This document shows positions 33,787 through 47,402 of a DNA stretch of 64,000 nt, piece by piece. Every line of letters starts with the position of its first letter. Position 1 is the stretch's first letter. Source of the stretch: Rotaria socialis. Taxonomy: Eukaryota; Rotifera; Eurotatoria; Philodinida; Philodinidae. The notes under the pieces were generated by a model, which ran no database searches, was not told the DNA's origin, and saw only the letters and a list, made by a program, of their open reading frames with translations. The stretch covers positions 1 through 64,000 of the forward strand of contig CAJNYU010004356.1 of assembly GCA_905331475.1 (NCBI GenBank), in the 5' to 3' direction. The position numbers were made by a program, and so were the translations under genes.

Positions 33787-35872
33787 TATCGTTCATTAGA
33801 GACAAGGCTCATTTTTATTTTAAATAAACGTTGCTTTAATCTTTGCCTTTATTTTATTTTATTTTATTTGTTTTGACTTTTTTGAAAAATCATCACAATT
33901 ATTAGATTTAACGAAAAATAATTTTCATTTATTCGTCTCTGTTTTATATTTCTATCTACAAATTAGAATGCAAAAACAAAAACCGAATTTGATGTTTTTT
34001 AAACAAACAAATTTTATTCTTATGTATTTTGTTAAAAATTCAATATCAAAATATTTTTATTATATTTCAATAATGTTTCAAATGATTCTTCAAATATAAT
34101 TAATGTAATCAACTTCTTCATCATTGAATCTTTTTATTTTTATAACAAATCATAGAAAACGAAAGATTTTTCAGTATTGAACAATCATTAAAGATAAATT
34201 ATTATAGATATAAATTGCAGTTGAAATTGTTTTAACATTTAAAATGGCGTTTAAATATGTATCAAGAACTGATATTCAATTCAAGATGTGACATACATTT
34301 GTAATTACTGAATTTGAAAAAAAACAATATCATTCTTTTACCTATTTCAATTATTTAACTATTCAATTGTTCATTTTCAATATAAATCATATTTGAATAT
34401 GACCAATGTTCTTATTAAAATTAAGTAATACCTACGAAATCGATTAATTAGTGAGACTAAATAGTTTATTTAGAATTTTCGAGATATAGAGTATTCAACA
34501 CGCGGAAAAAAATCGTCATCGTGATAAAAAGGAGTGCCTTTTCAACGCGTTAGTTGACATAGTATTTTATCATTAGAATTATTTTTAGTCGATTAAAATT
34601 CGAAAGTCAAATTTGTTTCTCAAAATCTGCAATCTCAAAAGAAGTTCTCTATCGGATAGATGCTTGTTCTAGCAGCTGGATACTTGTTTCCAATTTCACA
34701 GACAACGATGATAATCACTTTCATGTAAACCACATATGCTCTATCGTTTATATCCGAAAAAAGAAAAGCAAATGATGTTATCTATTTACTTATGACATGA
34801 AATTGACGAGACATGTAGCGATATTAACAATAAATATTCAAACGAAGAAAGAAAAACTATGATAGACAAAATATCTCATTTTCTATTATGGAAAAGAGCT
34901 TCGCACTTAGTTAAAGCTATTATTAATATTTGCTGATTAATCTGTTATTAGAAAATTTCAATTGATGTGTATTGTTTTAAAAAAGGAGAGATTACGAAAA
35001 AAAGGCTACTAATCTTCCAAAGATAAACGAAGTTGTCTAGTGGGTACTTTTTATCGAATGCTAATGATATCCATATTCGAAAGATTCTATCAGGATGACT
35101 AATCTATTTACATATTTTCCATATATTTAATACTCCTTTTTTTTCCAAAAATCAATTAAATATCAAATTACATATCTGATAATCGAACTGAATTAATTTA
35201 CAGTCGTTCAAGTCTGACGATTCTAATCATTAATGGTAACTTTAATAATAAATTCTTCAGATCGTTATAATTCAGCTAATGATTAATTACTGACGAGATT
35301 AGACGCAGATTGAATTAACCGACCGGTTCGAATGCAGAAATCAATTGATTTTAAATTAGTCGATAAAATGTATCATTAACATTATTGATGCTTTCGGGAA
35401 ACATCTTTTTACTAGAGCCCTAGGAGTAGTAAAGAATATTTCAAATCTATGGTATTTTTGTAAATTTTCATTCAAAACAAGATTACTTTTAGTCTATCAC
35501 ATTCGAGAAATATTCATAATCACAATGAAGAAGAAATTCTTTCAAAACTTTGAGAAATCTTCATTTAATTGAAGTGAAAAATATCTCAATTCTTACATAG
35601 AAAACTACTGCATTAAAACAACTAGATATATACTGAGCAATGAAATTCGACGTCGATACTCATAAATTCATATACTTTATCTTTTAGTGGATGAATAATT
35701 TTACAGTTGTATGAAACTTGTCATAGACAAAATTTCCCCGACAAAACATTCTTTTTTTGCAAACTATGTGACAAGATCATCAATTTGAAACTATAGTAAT
35801 AATATGGTAGTCTTTGACAAAGTATATATTAGGAAAAGAAAAAAAATTGAGCTCAATATTTTTAGCAAGAAA
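33787..35872. other. Gene-free stretch
   Basis: About 2 kb of AT-rich DNA without supported exons, RNA genes or element ends. Confidence 0.35.
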
Positions 35873-36016
35873 ATGATTACTTCAAACAGAACTCAATTTT
35901 TAATATCGTGTTCATTTTTTCTGACTATAATAAGTATCATCAGCAGAATCGAAGGTTTTTATTTCGACTATGAAAAAATATTCGATTTATCATTTAAAAC
36001 TTGGAAACCAGCTTAG
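35873..36016 (+). CDS. Possible 47-residue secreted peptide
   Basis: The ATG at 35873 opens a frame with a signal-peptide-like start: polar TSNRTQ, then FLISCSFFLTIISIIS, then a small-residue exit near IEG. The remaining 19 or so residues are aromatic and charged (FYFDYEKIFDLSFKTWKPA). There are no cysteines or dibasic processing sites in the tail. The frame is short and chance remains possible in AT-rich DNA, where hydrophobic codons are common. Confidence 0.25.
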   Translation: MITSNRTQFLISCSFFLTIISIISRIEGFYFDYEKIFDLSFKTWKPA

Positions 36017-38323
36017 AAATATTTACCGCAGATTTATGAATTTCTAAAACCGTGTATATGGCTACAAATTAATAAATCATAGATTATCTTTTTCAATGGT
36101 CAAGATACTCATGAAAATTCGTTGTAAATAATCTTTTCCAAAAGTTCAATTGCATATCAGATCAGTCCATTGTTCATTTGTGTTAGTAGTTTAAAATCAA
36201 GTACACTTGTTCAAACAATTGATATTATTTAACTAATTCTGTTTGGATTATAGTATCAAGCAATTTATTACGTCAACAGTTATTCTATAAAATTTCGTTT
36301 AATGTAATTATAATGAAAGTAGTATAGAGATAAAATAATCTTTTCTGAAAAGAGTATGCTTTCATCTCTACCAGATAGATAAGTTATTTCAAAATCGATA
36401 ATTTCTGAATTCATTTTAAATTTACGAACCAGACCAGTTTCGCACAGAAAGAGAAGTATAACGAATCACATGTGTGACTATGTATTTTATTGGCTTTTAT
36501 TTATCAATGATATAAATTGAATCTATTCTATAATAATTGAATATATTTCTGTTTCAATTGACACAATTAAATCTTATCTTGTTGTATGTTAATTATTTTG
36601 TATTTTACAATTTACATATAGGAAAATATTGATGAAAAACTAAGGGAACTACATTTTCACCTGGCAATCGAGAACATTTAAATATTTCATAATTATGTTT
36701 TCATTTGTATTACATTAATATTTATTGACCAATTAATATTTTTAATATTGTCATTATTGCTAACTAATATCTTCAGTTTAATATTAATATTTACTAATTA
36801 AAATAATTAAAAATAATGTCGTTATTGTTTATATGAGAAGAAATACGAATAAGTGATTTTTCTATAATGAAAATACAAGTCCATCAGAATTGTCTTACTA
36901 ATTATAATGATTATTTTCATTTAAAAAACTTCATCCACAGATGCAAGATTAATATTTAAGAAAAACTGCATAAAAAATAGTTTTATGACGAGATTAACAG
37001 CTTCTTTTTGTTCTATAGATTAAAAGATTTGAAATTTTCATTGATTTACCATCAGAAAAACATTAATTAGACATTTAGATCCTTTGGAAGCATTAAAGAA
37101 TTTCTTTTTAAACATACCTTTTTTCTTGTTTTATTATTAATGTTATGTCAAAAGAAAAAAAGAATATTACTTAAACGAAGATTTACAAATGAAATGACTC
37201 TAAAATAAAGCAAATAAAAAATCATTCAAGATTGCTTATATGTTTTTGTTTCTCATTTTGATTTCTGTTTATCTATTGCTATTAAGAATCAAAATACTTT
37301 CTTATTGAAGAAAATTTTGAACATTGAATCATTCTGAATTTCATTATCTAATATGTAACTTTTTAGATTTAAAAACAGCTTCTGTAATTTTTTTTGACAA
37401 ACAAATCTTTTGTGAGTTAACCGAAAAAAAATCATGTTCATCTAGTAATTGCCTCAATCGTACTAGAAATCATGTAATGTTTCTTTTTTTTTCCTGCGCT
37501 TGAATATATAAGAATCTCAATAGCAAAATTATAGAGAGAAGTATATTATTCTTTTATTTCTATTGATAACAGTTGCAGAAAAATGAAAGAAACATAAAAG
37601 TATTTATATAACAACAAATATGGTTTGTTATTGATAATTAAAGAAAGAGTTCAGTTGATTTTTTTCATTTTTAATGATTCGAAAAAAGTTTCTTGGTAAA
37701 CTTTTTTGATTTTGAAATTATTTTTATTCTTGTAAGAATAACATGTTGAAAGCCTATATTCTAAAAAATGTCCACAGAAGAACTTTTTCGAATAAAACCT
37801 TCTACTAAAATGAAAGCATTTGAGAGAGAAATATTCTTGAAATAATTTAGAATTTTATTCTATTCACTTTATTGATATCTATCGGAGTGACCATATTAAT
37901 TTTTCCTTTCAATTCTATTTAATAAAAATTAATAAAATATAACATATGAGATTTTATTCAGTTTTATTAAATTTTGAGAAATATAAATAATTTGCTTCAT
38001 GAAAACTTTTCGAAACAAATAAACCTTTAATTAAAATTGAATTAAACATAAAAATTCTTTTGAATATGCGACTTGTTGTTTTTTCTAGAAATATTATTTT
38101 CACAAATAATTACAAAGAATCGATCGTTTTTTCTTTCTTACTCCGTTCTTTTTTCTCGAAACAGTTGGTTACTGTTTGTTGCTGTTGTTAAAGATTCACG
38201 TTTCGTTCTTTGACATATTTACACTTCTAAAAATTAATCTACTCAAGACGAGTGTAACGATTTCATTTAAAATGCACATTGTTTATTTTTCAACAAAACA
38301 TCAAACGTCTTTTTCGGTTACAA
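36017..38323. other. Gene-free stretch upstream of the lamin-tail gene
   Basis: AT-rich. No supported exon. Missing 5' exons of the lamin-tail gene could lie here but I cannot identify them. Confidence 0.35.
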
Positions 38324-41300
38324 ATGGAGATGAAACAAGTTTCTCTCGATTATAAATCAATGCTGAATCCTAATTCAATAAAACGTTTAATTTATTTTGT
38401 TCATAATCTTGAAGAAAAATTATCATCAATTAAATTAATTCATGATAAACTACATGAATTAATTGCAGTTGTATCAAAAACACATGAAGCAATTATTGAT
38501 GAATTAACAAATATTAAAACAGTTTTAAATGAAACAATTATCGAACAAGAAGAAGATGAGTTAGTATTTATTCTCTTGCTTTCTATTTTAAAAATCTTTA
38601 TTATTTATTTTCATATTTAAAAGAATGATTCCAATTGATGGAACAAAATCTGAATGGGACGACGACGACGACGACGACGACGACGATGATTGTGATGATG
38701 ATGCTGAATTACAATCAAGAAAATTAAATAAAATTATTCATCGAGAACCTTCACCGTTGATTCGTCGAACTGGGCATTTGATATTAAACTCAGCATCATC
38801 AAATGAATCATCATCAATTATTGAAAATAATTCCAATTCATCAGCAAATAAACGTTCATCAAATTTAAAAAGAACTGATCGATCGTCATCAAGAACAAGA
38901 TCTCCAAAATCAGTTACTTTTAGCCTTGATGAAAACTCTGTTAATCAACAACAATCAATTAAATGTTCAATTGAAGGAGCAACAAATGACACAAGTTTTA
39001 TTTTTTTTCTCTTAAAAATATTGTTTTAATTCAATTATTGTTTCTTTTTTTCTTCTAGAAAATGACGCATCTAATCAAGTAACAACACCAATAACTTGCT
39101 GTTCACATTCTGATTCATCAAAACAAAATCATTGTGAATCGATACCAAAATTTGAGAAGTAAAAGTTTTTTGTTTTCTTTTTTTATAATATGAAATTTTC
39201 TTTTCAATTGTTAATAGAATAATAACAAATATTCGTATTCATGAAATTGAATCAAGACATGGTGATTATCTTCGTTTGATCAATTTATCCAATTCTGATG
39301 ATTATGATTTAAGTGGACATTATTTACAACAAACTATTTCTACGAAGCCTCTGGGTCTCTTTCGATTTCCATTTAATACAGTTATTGGAGCTGGACACAC
39401 TGTCACAGTAATCAGCATATTTTTGAAAATCAATATTTTATCATCTTATTTTATATTTATTTATTTATTTATTTTAAGATTTGGTGTGGTCCTACAAAAA
39501 ATATAACTCCACAACCACCACATGTTTTTCTTTGGAAAGAACAAAAAAAATGGGAAATAGGACCACAATGTCTCACGACTTTGGTGAAACCAAATGGACA
39601 GGTTATTTGTTTTATTTTAATTTAACGAATTGATCAAATTCCGTATTCATATTTCATCTTCTGTAATAATAAGAATTTCAAGAATAACAATTAGAGATTG
39701 AAATTAATATTTTGATCGGCAGTAATCGTACTGACTGAGAATTTTCTGTGAATTTTTTTCGAATTTTCATAGTTTGAAAAATATTTTCAAATGAAATTAT
39801 GATTATTCAAATACGATTCAATTCATTTTAACAATCAAAAATGTTTTAAATTCTGTGATAAAATAATCGCACATCAATTCTGTCAATAAGTTCGCTATCA
39901 GATTAATCTAGGATTGAATGTGATGAATCATTAGAATCATATTTTATTATTAAATCGAAGAATATTTAAAGAAAATTGACTCAGAATTGGTTCTGGATAT
40001 GATAAATATAATAAATCTCTATCGATTAATAATTCCTTCAGTTATTCTAAGTTTAGAAGTGAATTGTAATGTCTATGGCTGATAATGACATGGAAAACAA
40101 AGGAAACATTAGTAGAAAACTGATTGAAAGTAAAATAGATCATCTGTATAGAAAGAAAAAGGATAAAAAGCAATTCTTATTTTCCTAAAGCAATTCGATC
40201 TAGATGACAATCATCTTAAAATACAGACGCCTCTAAAATTTAAATATAAAAGATCAAAATTTTCAAATAATCCTTCTGACTTGATAGTTTGTTTAATAGC
40301 TACATACTTTAAATGACATTGAAAATAATTTTCGACTTTCTATTGAACTCTTCTAAATATAGCCGCATTTGATAGCAATCGAGTTTCAATTAAAAATTGA
40401 CTTCTGGTCTGTTTTTTAATATTCAAAGAGTATTTTCAAACATATTTCCGTATCGACAAATTGATTCAAAATTCAAACATATAAGTGTGTGTCATGGTGA
40501 CGACATCTCAGAACTCTTCGTTTTCTTTTTCTTGTTCTTGTTTTAAGTGAGGTGACTGAGTATCTTAGTCACCATCAATGATTGAATGCATCATTCAAAA
40601 TCTTCAATGCAAATGTTTAGGTAGCCAGTTTCTTTACGATTCAATGAACTTGATTTGAATAAGCGAAGAAACATACAGCTAAAGAGAGACAGGAAATTTT
40701 TGAGAAATAATCTTCTTCGATCAATCATTGATTTAGTCAACAATTGTGAATCAAATATATTGTTGATATCGAATTGAAAATATCGTACTATGAACAACAT
40801 TTGTCCATACGAAACAAAGTGCGATCTGTACAAATTAATGTTTTCAGTTATTTTATAAGATATTGATTTATTGAATCATTAGTATTTTTAAACAATTAAT
40901 TATAGACTAGAATGTCGAGAATATTTTTACTTCAAAGCACTTAAACATCATGAAAAAAAAATAGAATTAAATTTATTTAACCATTTTCATAAGATAATTC
41001 AAAATATTATTTATTATTTGATGATAATTTGTAAATTTTATTGTTTTAGTCTATAGCATGGTTTAGAAATTCGTTTCATATTGATATAGACCAATCATCA
41101 AGTAAAAAAAAATAGTTTTTACGACAAAATAAACATAAAATTAAAACTATTATTTTGAGGTGATATTCTTTATGTACACTCGAAATCCAGTACAGGATCA
41201 TCTGATGTATCGAGTAACACATCAAGTTCAATCAAGTATTTATTTATTTATTATTATTTCTATGAGTAAAACAGATATTCATTTAATTTACATAGAAAAC

Positions 41301-41657
41301 GAATTGGCTTTTCAAAATTTAATCTAATTGGAAATAATAAACCACCATTTGCGCATTCTCCAAATAGTTCCATACATCCTGATCATAATGGTACAATTTT
41401 TAACAACATAAATGATCTTCGTTCACAAATCAATCATAAAGTTTCCGTTAGATTTTCTTCGAAATAAAAACTTTATTTTCTTTTTCTTTTCAATATAGAT
41501 TGGTGTTACTCAATTACTGAATCGTCCTAAATCATCTCCATTTGCAAGTCATACTGGTTGTAAACAAGATTTGATTAGTAGAAGTTTTTTACGAACTCAA
41601 CAAGTACAACAACAACAACAACAACAACATCAAAAACAAACAGCAATTAAAACTTAA
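38324..41657 (+). CDS. Lamin-tail-domain protein with N-terminal coiled coil
   Basis: Nine exons join in phase to 471 residues: 38324-38559, 38624-38994, 39059-39158, 39218-39407, 39479-39601, 41050-41101, 41196-41235, 41296-41440, 41499-41657. Residues about 18-78 form a helical, coiled-coil-like stretch. Then come an aspartate run from a GAC repeat (38659-38686) and a basic Ser/Arg segment with KRTDRSSSRTRSPKSVTF, a plausible nuclear localisation and kinase site. Residues about 240-357 match the immunoglobulin-like lamin tail (DYLRLINLSNSDDYDLSG, VIGAGHTVTIWCGP, VFLWKEQKKWEIGPQ). The C-terminus is Gln-rich (CAA repeat). No long lamin rod and no CaaX box are present, so it resembles lamin-tail-domain-containing (LMNTD) proteins more than a true lamin. 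Intron 5 is unusually long (1448 bp). The start Met is the first in frame; upstream exons cannot be excluded. Confidence 0.82.
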
Positions 41658-43493
41658 TCGTTTTTTTTTACAATAAAATATTGAGTTACTTTGATTTTAT
41701 AAATAAAACAGATTCGGATACATTTAGAAAAGTTTATTAAACACTAAAATTTATTTTTCATCTTATCGTATCGTTTCTGATAAAATCAAAAATATTCTCT
41801 ATTGAATGTAAAGTCAAATCTATTAATTGATTTTTATGATACAATTTGTATCATATTTTTTGAGCCAATCATAGACAAAATTTCATCTACTTTAAAACAG
41901 ATTATTTATTTTAGCTTCATTTCTAAAATGATTTCAATCATTATAGCAAATCTTTTCTGAAAGAAAAATTGCTTCTCTTTTATTCATATTAATGAAAGTA
42001 CATGATTTCTTTTTAGAAATCTTTTTAAAATAAAGCTAAAAATAATTCGTTTTTCTTTATATATATATCATCTTTCAACTAATAGATTTTATGTTCAATA
42101 TCATAACTTTAAATTGATTCGATCTACCTTATCAATATGACGCTGGCATATTTTTCATATGATAGTTGGTCATTTTTTGAAATTTATCATTTTAACTGTT
42201 TCTTTTCTTCTTGAAGATAATAAAAAAATATCGATTAAAAAATCGATCGCCGATATTGTATGTTGGCATATAAAAATTTTCTTTTCCGGTCCTATGAACC
42301 ATCGATTTCGTTCCAATCAGTTTTCGAAACTTCAGCATAAACTCAATTTGATTGAAACCAATTTCAATCATAACATTTAAGAATTGTTTGTATTTTCTTT
42401 AAAAGAAAACAAACAGCTGTCAATGAGAAAGATTAAAGTAAATCACTAAAAAATATCCTTCTTTAATATTTTTGAATCAATTGAAATGTTAATTATTTGA
42501 AAAACAATTTCTTGAACATAAAATCGTTTTTTAAATAAACTGACCGTTTCTTTCCTTGTCAATGATAGATATGATATGTACAAACTATTCAAAAGATAAT
42601 TCACTATCGTCGAATTCATTTAGTAATCAAATACATCTGAATCAAAGTGACATTTTCGCCATACGACGACACCTAACTAGTGTGACTTTGTCAAACAATA
42701 TTATCAATCAACACTATGAAATGTAATGACAGAATCAGATCTCTGAGCCTATGAATACGACAAGTGATGTATATTTTCTAAAAAACTTAAAAGTATCTTG
42801 TAAAATTGCTTAAAAAACAACTAAAAGTTTGTAGTGAGTAGTGATTGTCTTCTCAAAGAATAAAATACATTTTTCTAAATGTTTCGAAGTAATGGGATTG
42901 GCCTTCATGGTGCACTTTAAGATTTGTTCTCAATGAAATGTAGACAGGTCTTTATTTATATCGATATTCATACATTTATAATTATTAATAGTAACAGAAA
43001 AATGAAGTTGTACACGATGATGATCCAGCTACAGTGTATTTCTAAGGAGAAGTTTATTTCAAATTCGTGAAATAAATCGTTTTTTTTTGCATAGAGATTT
43101 TATAATCGCTTATACAAATATCTTTCAAGGGACTGATTGATTAGTATTAGTGTGTATTTAATTCAAAAATAAATATATTACTATCAAAAATAAAAAAACA
43201 AGAATATAGTGCCCTCTATCGTCTCATTAGGATATAAATTGAGATAATAATTAGTTCATTCATAGAGATAAATTCAGTGAAACATTTTTATGCTAAATAA
43301 TATAATTAATGCGCTAAATATGATCATAAATTAATTGAATTATATTGCTTAGTGATAAACATAGAGACAGATATGCAATGGTCTCTTTGGTAACTAACAT
43401 ACATCAACACTGTTTGCTGCTGTTTCGGGTAGTAGTAGTAGTTATCATTGTTTTGTTGATTTTCCATCATTTGTCGCCTCGTTAACTGCCATT
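41658..43493. other. Gene-free stretch between two plus-strand genes
   Basis: AT-rich spacer that must hold the SPAG6 promoter. A frame at 42159-42380 has no recognisable feature. Confidence 0.35.
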
Positions 43494-45994
43494 ATGAGCC
43501 AGCGACATACATTGCAAGGTTAACTATTCCTTTTTCTTTAGTTTTATTTATCAACTAATTAATTAATCTATTTGATGTTTAGTTTTTGAGCAATACCAAA
43601 AGGCTCGATTAACATTTGTTCAATCTGTAGCTGATTTAGCAACACGACCACAAAATATTGAAACTCTTCAAAATGCAGGTGTCATGGCATTGCTTCGTCC
43701 ATTATTACTTGATGTTGTACCAAGTGTACAACAAACAGCTGCTCTTGCCTTAGGCCGCTTAGCTAATTATTCTGATCATTTAGCCGAATCTGTAGTACGT
43801 GGCGATATTCTTCCACAACTGGTCTATTCATTAGCTGAGCAAAACGTATAAGCAATTGAACAACACATTCATTCTCTAAACTAACATTATTTATGTATTC
43901 ATTTCTTTTTAGAGATTCTACAAAAAGGCAGCCGCTTTCGTTTTACGAGCTGTTGCTAAGCATTCACCACAGTTGGCTCAATCAGTAATTGATTGTGGAG
44001 CACTCGATGCACTTGTTGTATGTCTAGAAGAATTTGACCCATCAGTTAAAGAAGCAGCAACATGGGCTCTTGGCTATATTGCACGACACAATGCAGGTTA
44101 GATATGTTTTCACATATTTTGTATTAAATAAATATATTAACAAGAACAAAAATATACAAGCAAAAAAAAAAATAAACAAAGCAACATCTTTTATTTACAA
44201 TTAAGTATATTTGATCATGAATAATAACTAATTAGATTGTTCAACATAAAAAAAGACTCAAAAATGTTTAACTGTACACTGATTCGTATCATTGTATCCA
44301 ATAAGAGAATGTTTTTTTTTCTTCGTCAATCGTGCAAAGTTCTAATAGTTTTTGTCAGTATCTAATTCAGTTCCATTATTGATCGAGAAAAATCGACGCT
44401 TAAAAAACAAGTAGAATGATAGATAGATAGAGCACTTGAATATATATGTATATGAATCAACTAGAGATATTTCGTAGTTAAAACGGTGTTGAAAAATCTC
44501 GATTATGAAATAAAATATTCAGATTCTGCTGAACAATAACCGAAATTTTTTCCAGACGAAAATTTTATTCACGAAAACATTTAACGTTAATAATTTATTT
44601 AGAATTATCTCAACATGTAGTCGATGCTGGTAGTGTTCCACTACTTGTTTTATGTTTACAAGAACCTGAAATAGCTTTAAAACGTGTTGCGGCATCAGCA
44701 CTGTCTGATATAGCTAAACATTCACCTGAATTAGCCCAAACAGTTGTTGATGCTGGAGCAATTGCTCATCTTGCTCAAATGATTCTTAATCCTGATGCTC
44801 AACTAAAGGTAGAAGACCATTTTTCAATTTATTTTTTAAAACTTTCTCTTTTTTCTGTTTCTTTTTATAGCGACAAATATTTTCAGCCTTGAGTCAAATA
44901 GCAAAACATTCAGTAGATCTAGCTGAAATGGTTGTTGAAGCCGAAATATTTCCAGCAGCTTTTGCATGTTTAAATGATTCAGATGAATATGTGAAAAAGA
45001 ATTGTGCCACACTCATACGTGAAATCGTTAAACATACTCCTGAAGTAAAACACAGTTTAAAATAATATGCAATTTATTTGTGAAAAATTTTAGTTAGCAC
45101 AAATGATTGTTAATGCTGGTGGAGTTGCTGCTGTTGTTGATTATGTTGCATCAACTCGTGGAAATGTACGTTTACCAGGTATTATGATGCTTGGTTATAC
45201 AGCTGCACATACAGAAAGTTTAGCCATGGCTGTTATTGTTTCCAAAGTAAATTAATTAATATGAAATGAGGAAAAAAAAATTAAAAACTAAATCTAGGGT
45301 ATTAATCAATTATCAGTTGCACTCAACGAAGAAACAGAAGACCATATTTTAGCAGCAACAGCTTGGGCACTTGGTTTGTTAATTCTTTTTTTTCCTTGAC
45401 AAAAAGAAATAATTTAAAATAATTAAAGGTCAAATTGGTCGTCATACACCAGAACATGCCAAAGCTGTAGCCGTAGCAAATGTTTTACCAAAATTACTTC
45501 AATTATACATGCGTACAGATTTATCTGAAGATTTACAAACAAAATCGAAAAAAGCATTAAAAAATATTCTTCAAAAATGTAATTATTTACCTGTATTAGA
45601 ACCATTGTTACATGAAGCATCACCAAATATTCTTAAACATGTTGTTGCACAGTTTTCAAAAGTACTTCCACATGATCCCAAAGCACGAAGATTATTTGTT
45701 ACAAGTGGTGGACTTAAAAAGGTTCGCATTTATTTTCTATTCGAAGCTGCTTTTCTAATACAAGCTCTTTACTTTTGTTTAGATTCAAGAAATAAAAACT
45801 GAAGAAGGTTCACCTTTGGCTGAATATATCAATACAATAAATAGTTGCTTTCCAGAGGAAGTTGTCAAGTATGTTTTTATTAAGCATAAAGATTTTCTCA
45901 AAGTAATTTTATTTCTTTTATTTTTAGATATTACTCACCTGGTTATGCCGATGAATTACTTGAACGTGTTGAAAATCATGGACACAGAGCATAA
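43494..45994 (+). CDS. SPAG6: Sperm-associated antigen 6 / PF16, ciliary armadillo protein
   Basis: Axoneme central-apparatus protein needed for beating cilia and flagella. Ten exons join in phase to 508 residues, against 509 in human: 43494-43518, 43583-43845, 43913-44096, 44603-44808, 44871-45044, 45094-45246, 45298-45373, 45429-45721, 45783-45868, 45928-45994. The start MSQRHTLQ and the following VFEQYQKAR match the family start, fixing the ATG. Tandem armadillo repeats fill most of the length (for example QTAALALGRLANYSDHLAE, KRVAASALSDIAKHSPELA). The end LKKIQEIKTEEGSPL and YYSPGYADELLERVE is also conserved. Intron 3 is long (506 bp), the rest about 50-70 bp. The gene is full length without breaks and should be functional. 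Confidence 0.97.
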
Positions 45995-46280
45995 AACACT
46001 TTTTTTTAATTTCTAAATGAGCTCCTTTTGCTTTTCTGCGTTTGTTTTCTCTTTTCCGCTTGAAACTAAATCATTTTAAATATATTCATTTGTAACAAAA
46101 ACAAGTAATAGAAATTTAAAATTATATTTAATTTATCTTTCATCTATAATTATAATTATCAGTTGATATCGATAAGATTATTCATCTAAAAATGAAAAAA
46201 TATCATTTAAATAATATTTTTATTTATCTTTCTTTTACAATTGACGCTACGACTTATTTAAGAAAAGTATGATAAATACT

Positions 46281-46348
46281 CTTAAGGGTGTGGGTGTGGG
46301 TGTGAATATGGAACAATACGCCAATCGCACGCACACCCACACCCTGAG
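46281..46348. repeat. Fold-back repeat of telomere-like TGTGGG units, copy 1
   Basis: The left arm CTTAAGGGTGTGGGTGTGGG faces the reverse complement of CTCAGGGTGTGGGTGTGCG around a loop of about 20 bases. The arms read as TGTGGG repeats, the motif reported for bdelloid telomeres. A second element with the same layout is at 51942-52004. Confidence 0.7.
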
Positions 46349-46360
46349 TAACAGTGTATT

Positions 46361-47402
46361 CAGGGTTACCAAATTCAAATTTTAGAAAACAGGAGTTTTT
46401 CAGAAGAAATTTGTTCGTAAATCAGGAGAAAAATCAGGAGTGGTTTTTTGACACTCAACAGTCGTCGGGTGGTCTTTATCTGACAACATCCGATTTTTCA
46501 CTAATAGACGCATTAAACTCTTTTCCTATAATGAGATCGAGGCTGAAAATTTCCTTGTAGGTGAATTATAATTGAAAACAGAATGCGGACTTCATAAATT
46601 TTATTTAAATAGATAACTAAAACGTGCTCATTAGAATAAATAGTAAAAAATACTTAACCAATTTACTCAGCAATTCAAAGCAGTTTGGTGACGTGACTCT
46701 ACTTATCTACCGATTGAATATTTCTTCGAAAGATCTAGTTCATTTAAAAGATAATGATAAAATTGTATAAAAGTGAAATGGGCAGTGTTGCCAGATTCCC
46801 ACATTTTGCGGAAAAATTCGGGATTTCTAAAGTTTTTCCGAAATTTACAAAGCTTTTCTCGATTTTTTCTAAATTTTGAAAAACAACTCTGGATTTTTTG
46901 GATTTTCGAGGTTCACATCGGGTAACATTGTTGTATGAGCACTTTTTTTATTTAAATATATGTTGTAGATATGTATGAAGAGTGCTTTGTTCGGAATCCG
47001 CTAGAGTGAAACGTACTTTAAATGACAAAAACTGACCCGAAAAATCTTTCCGGGTTTTTTCCGCATTTAAAAAACCCACAATTTTTTCGGATTTTCAAGT
47101 TCAACATCTGACAACACTGCAAATGAGTATTTATTTTAATCTTTAACTCAGCTCCAACTAATTCATGGTTCATTTGATTTCGATTGTCATTCCATATATG
47201 AGTTTAACACTTAAATAGATTTGTTCCTGTCTCTTTAAAAGCGCAATAGGTTCAAAACGTTGCTAATCGTCACATTAAAAAAATCAGGAGAAAACAGGAG
47301 AAAATATAAAAAAACAGCTCCTGAAATCAGGAGATTTCTCGTCAGGAGAAAAGTTTCAAAACCAGGAGATCCCTGGTCAAAACAGGAGCTTTGGTAACCC
47401 TG
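46361..47402. mobile_element. Element with CAGGGTTACC ends, carrying a nested element
   Basis: The left end CAGGGTTACCAAA matches the reversed right end CAGGGTTACCAAA exactly. Subterminal repeats contain the word CAGGAG many times in both orientations. The flanks AGTGTATT and GTTGTACT may be a diverged 8-bp target duplication, which with a CAGGG terminus suggests hAT. No transposase frame is present. Confidence 0.68.
46783..47119. mobile_element. hAT-like element nested in the CAGGGTTACC element
   Basis: The inverted ends are CAGTGTTGCCAGAT and CAGTGTTGTCAGAT. The flanks GAAATGGG and CAAATGAG agree at six of eight positions, a worn 8-bp target duplication. The interior repeats GGATTTTC and CCGAAATTT-type words. 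It is non-coding. Confidence 0.65.
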
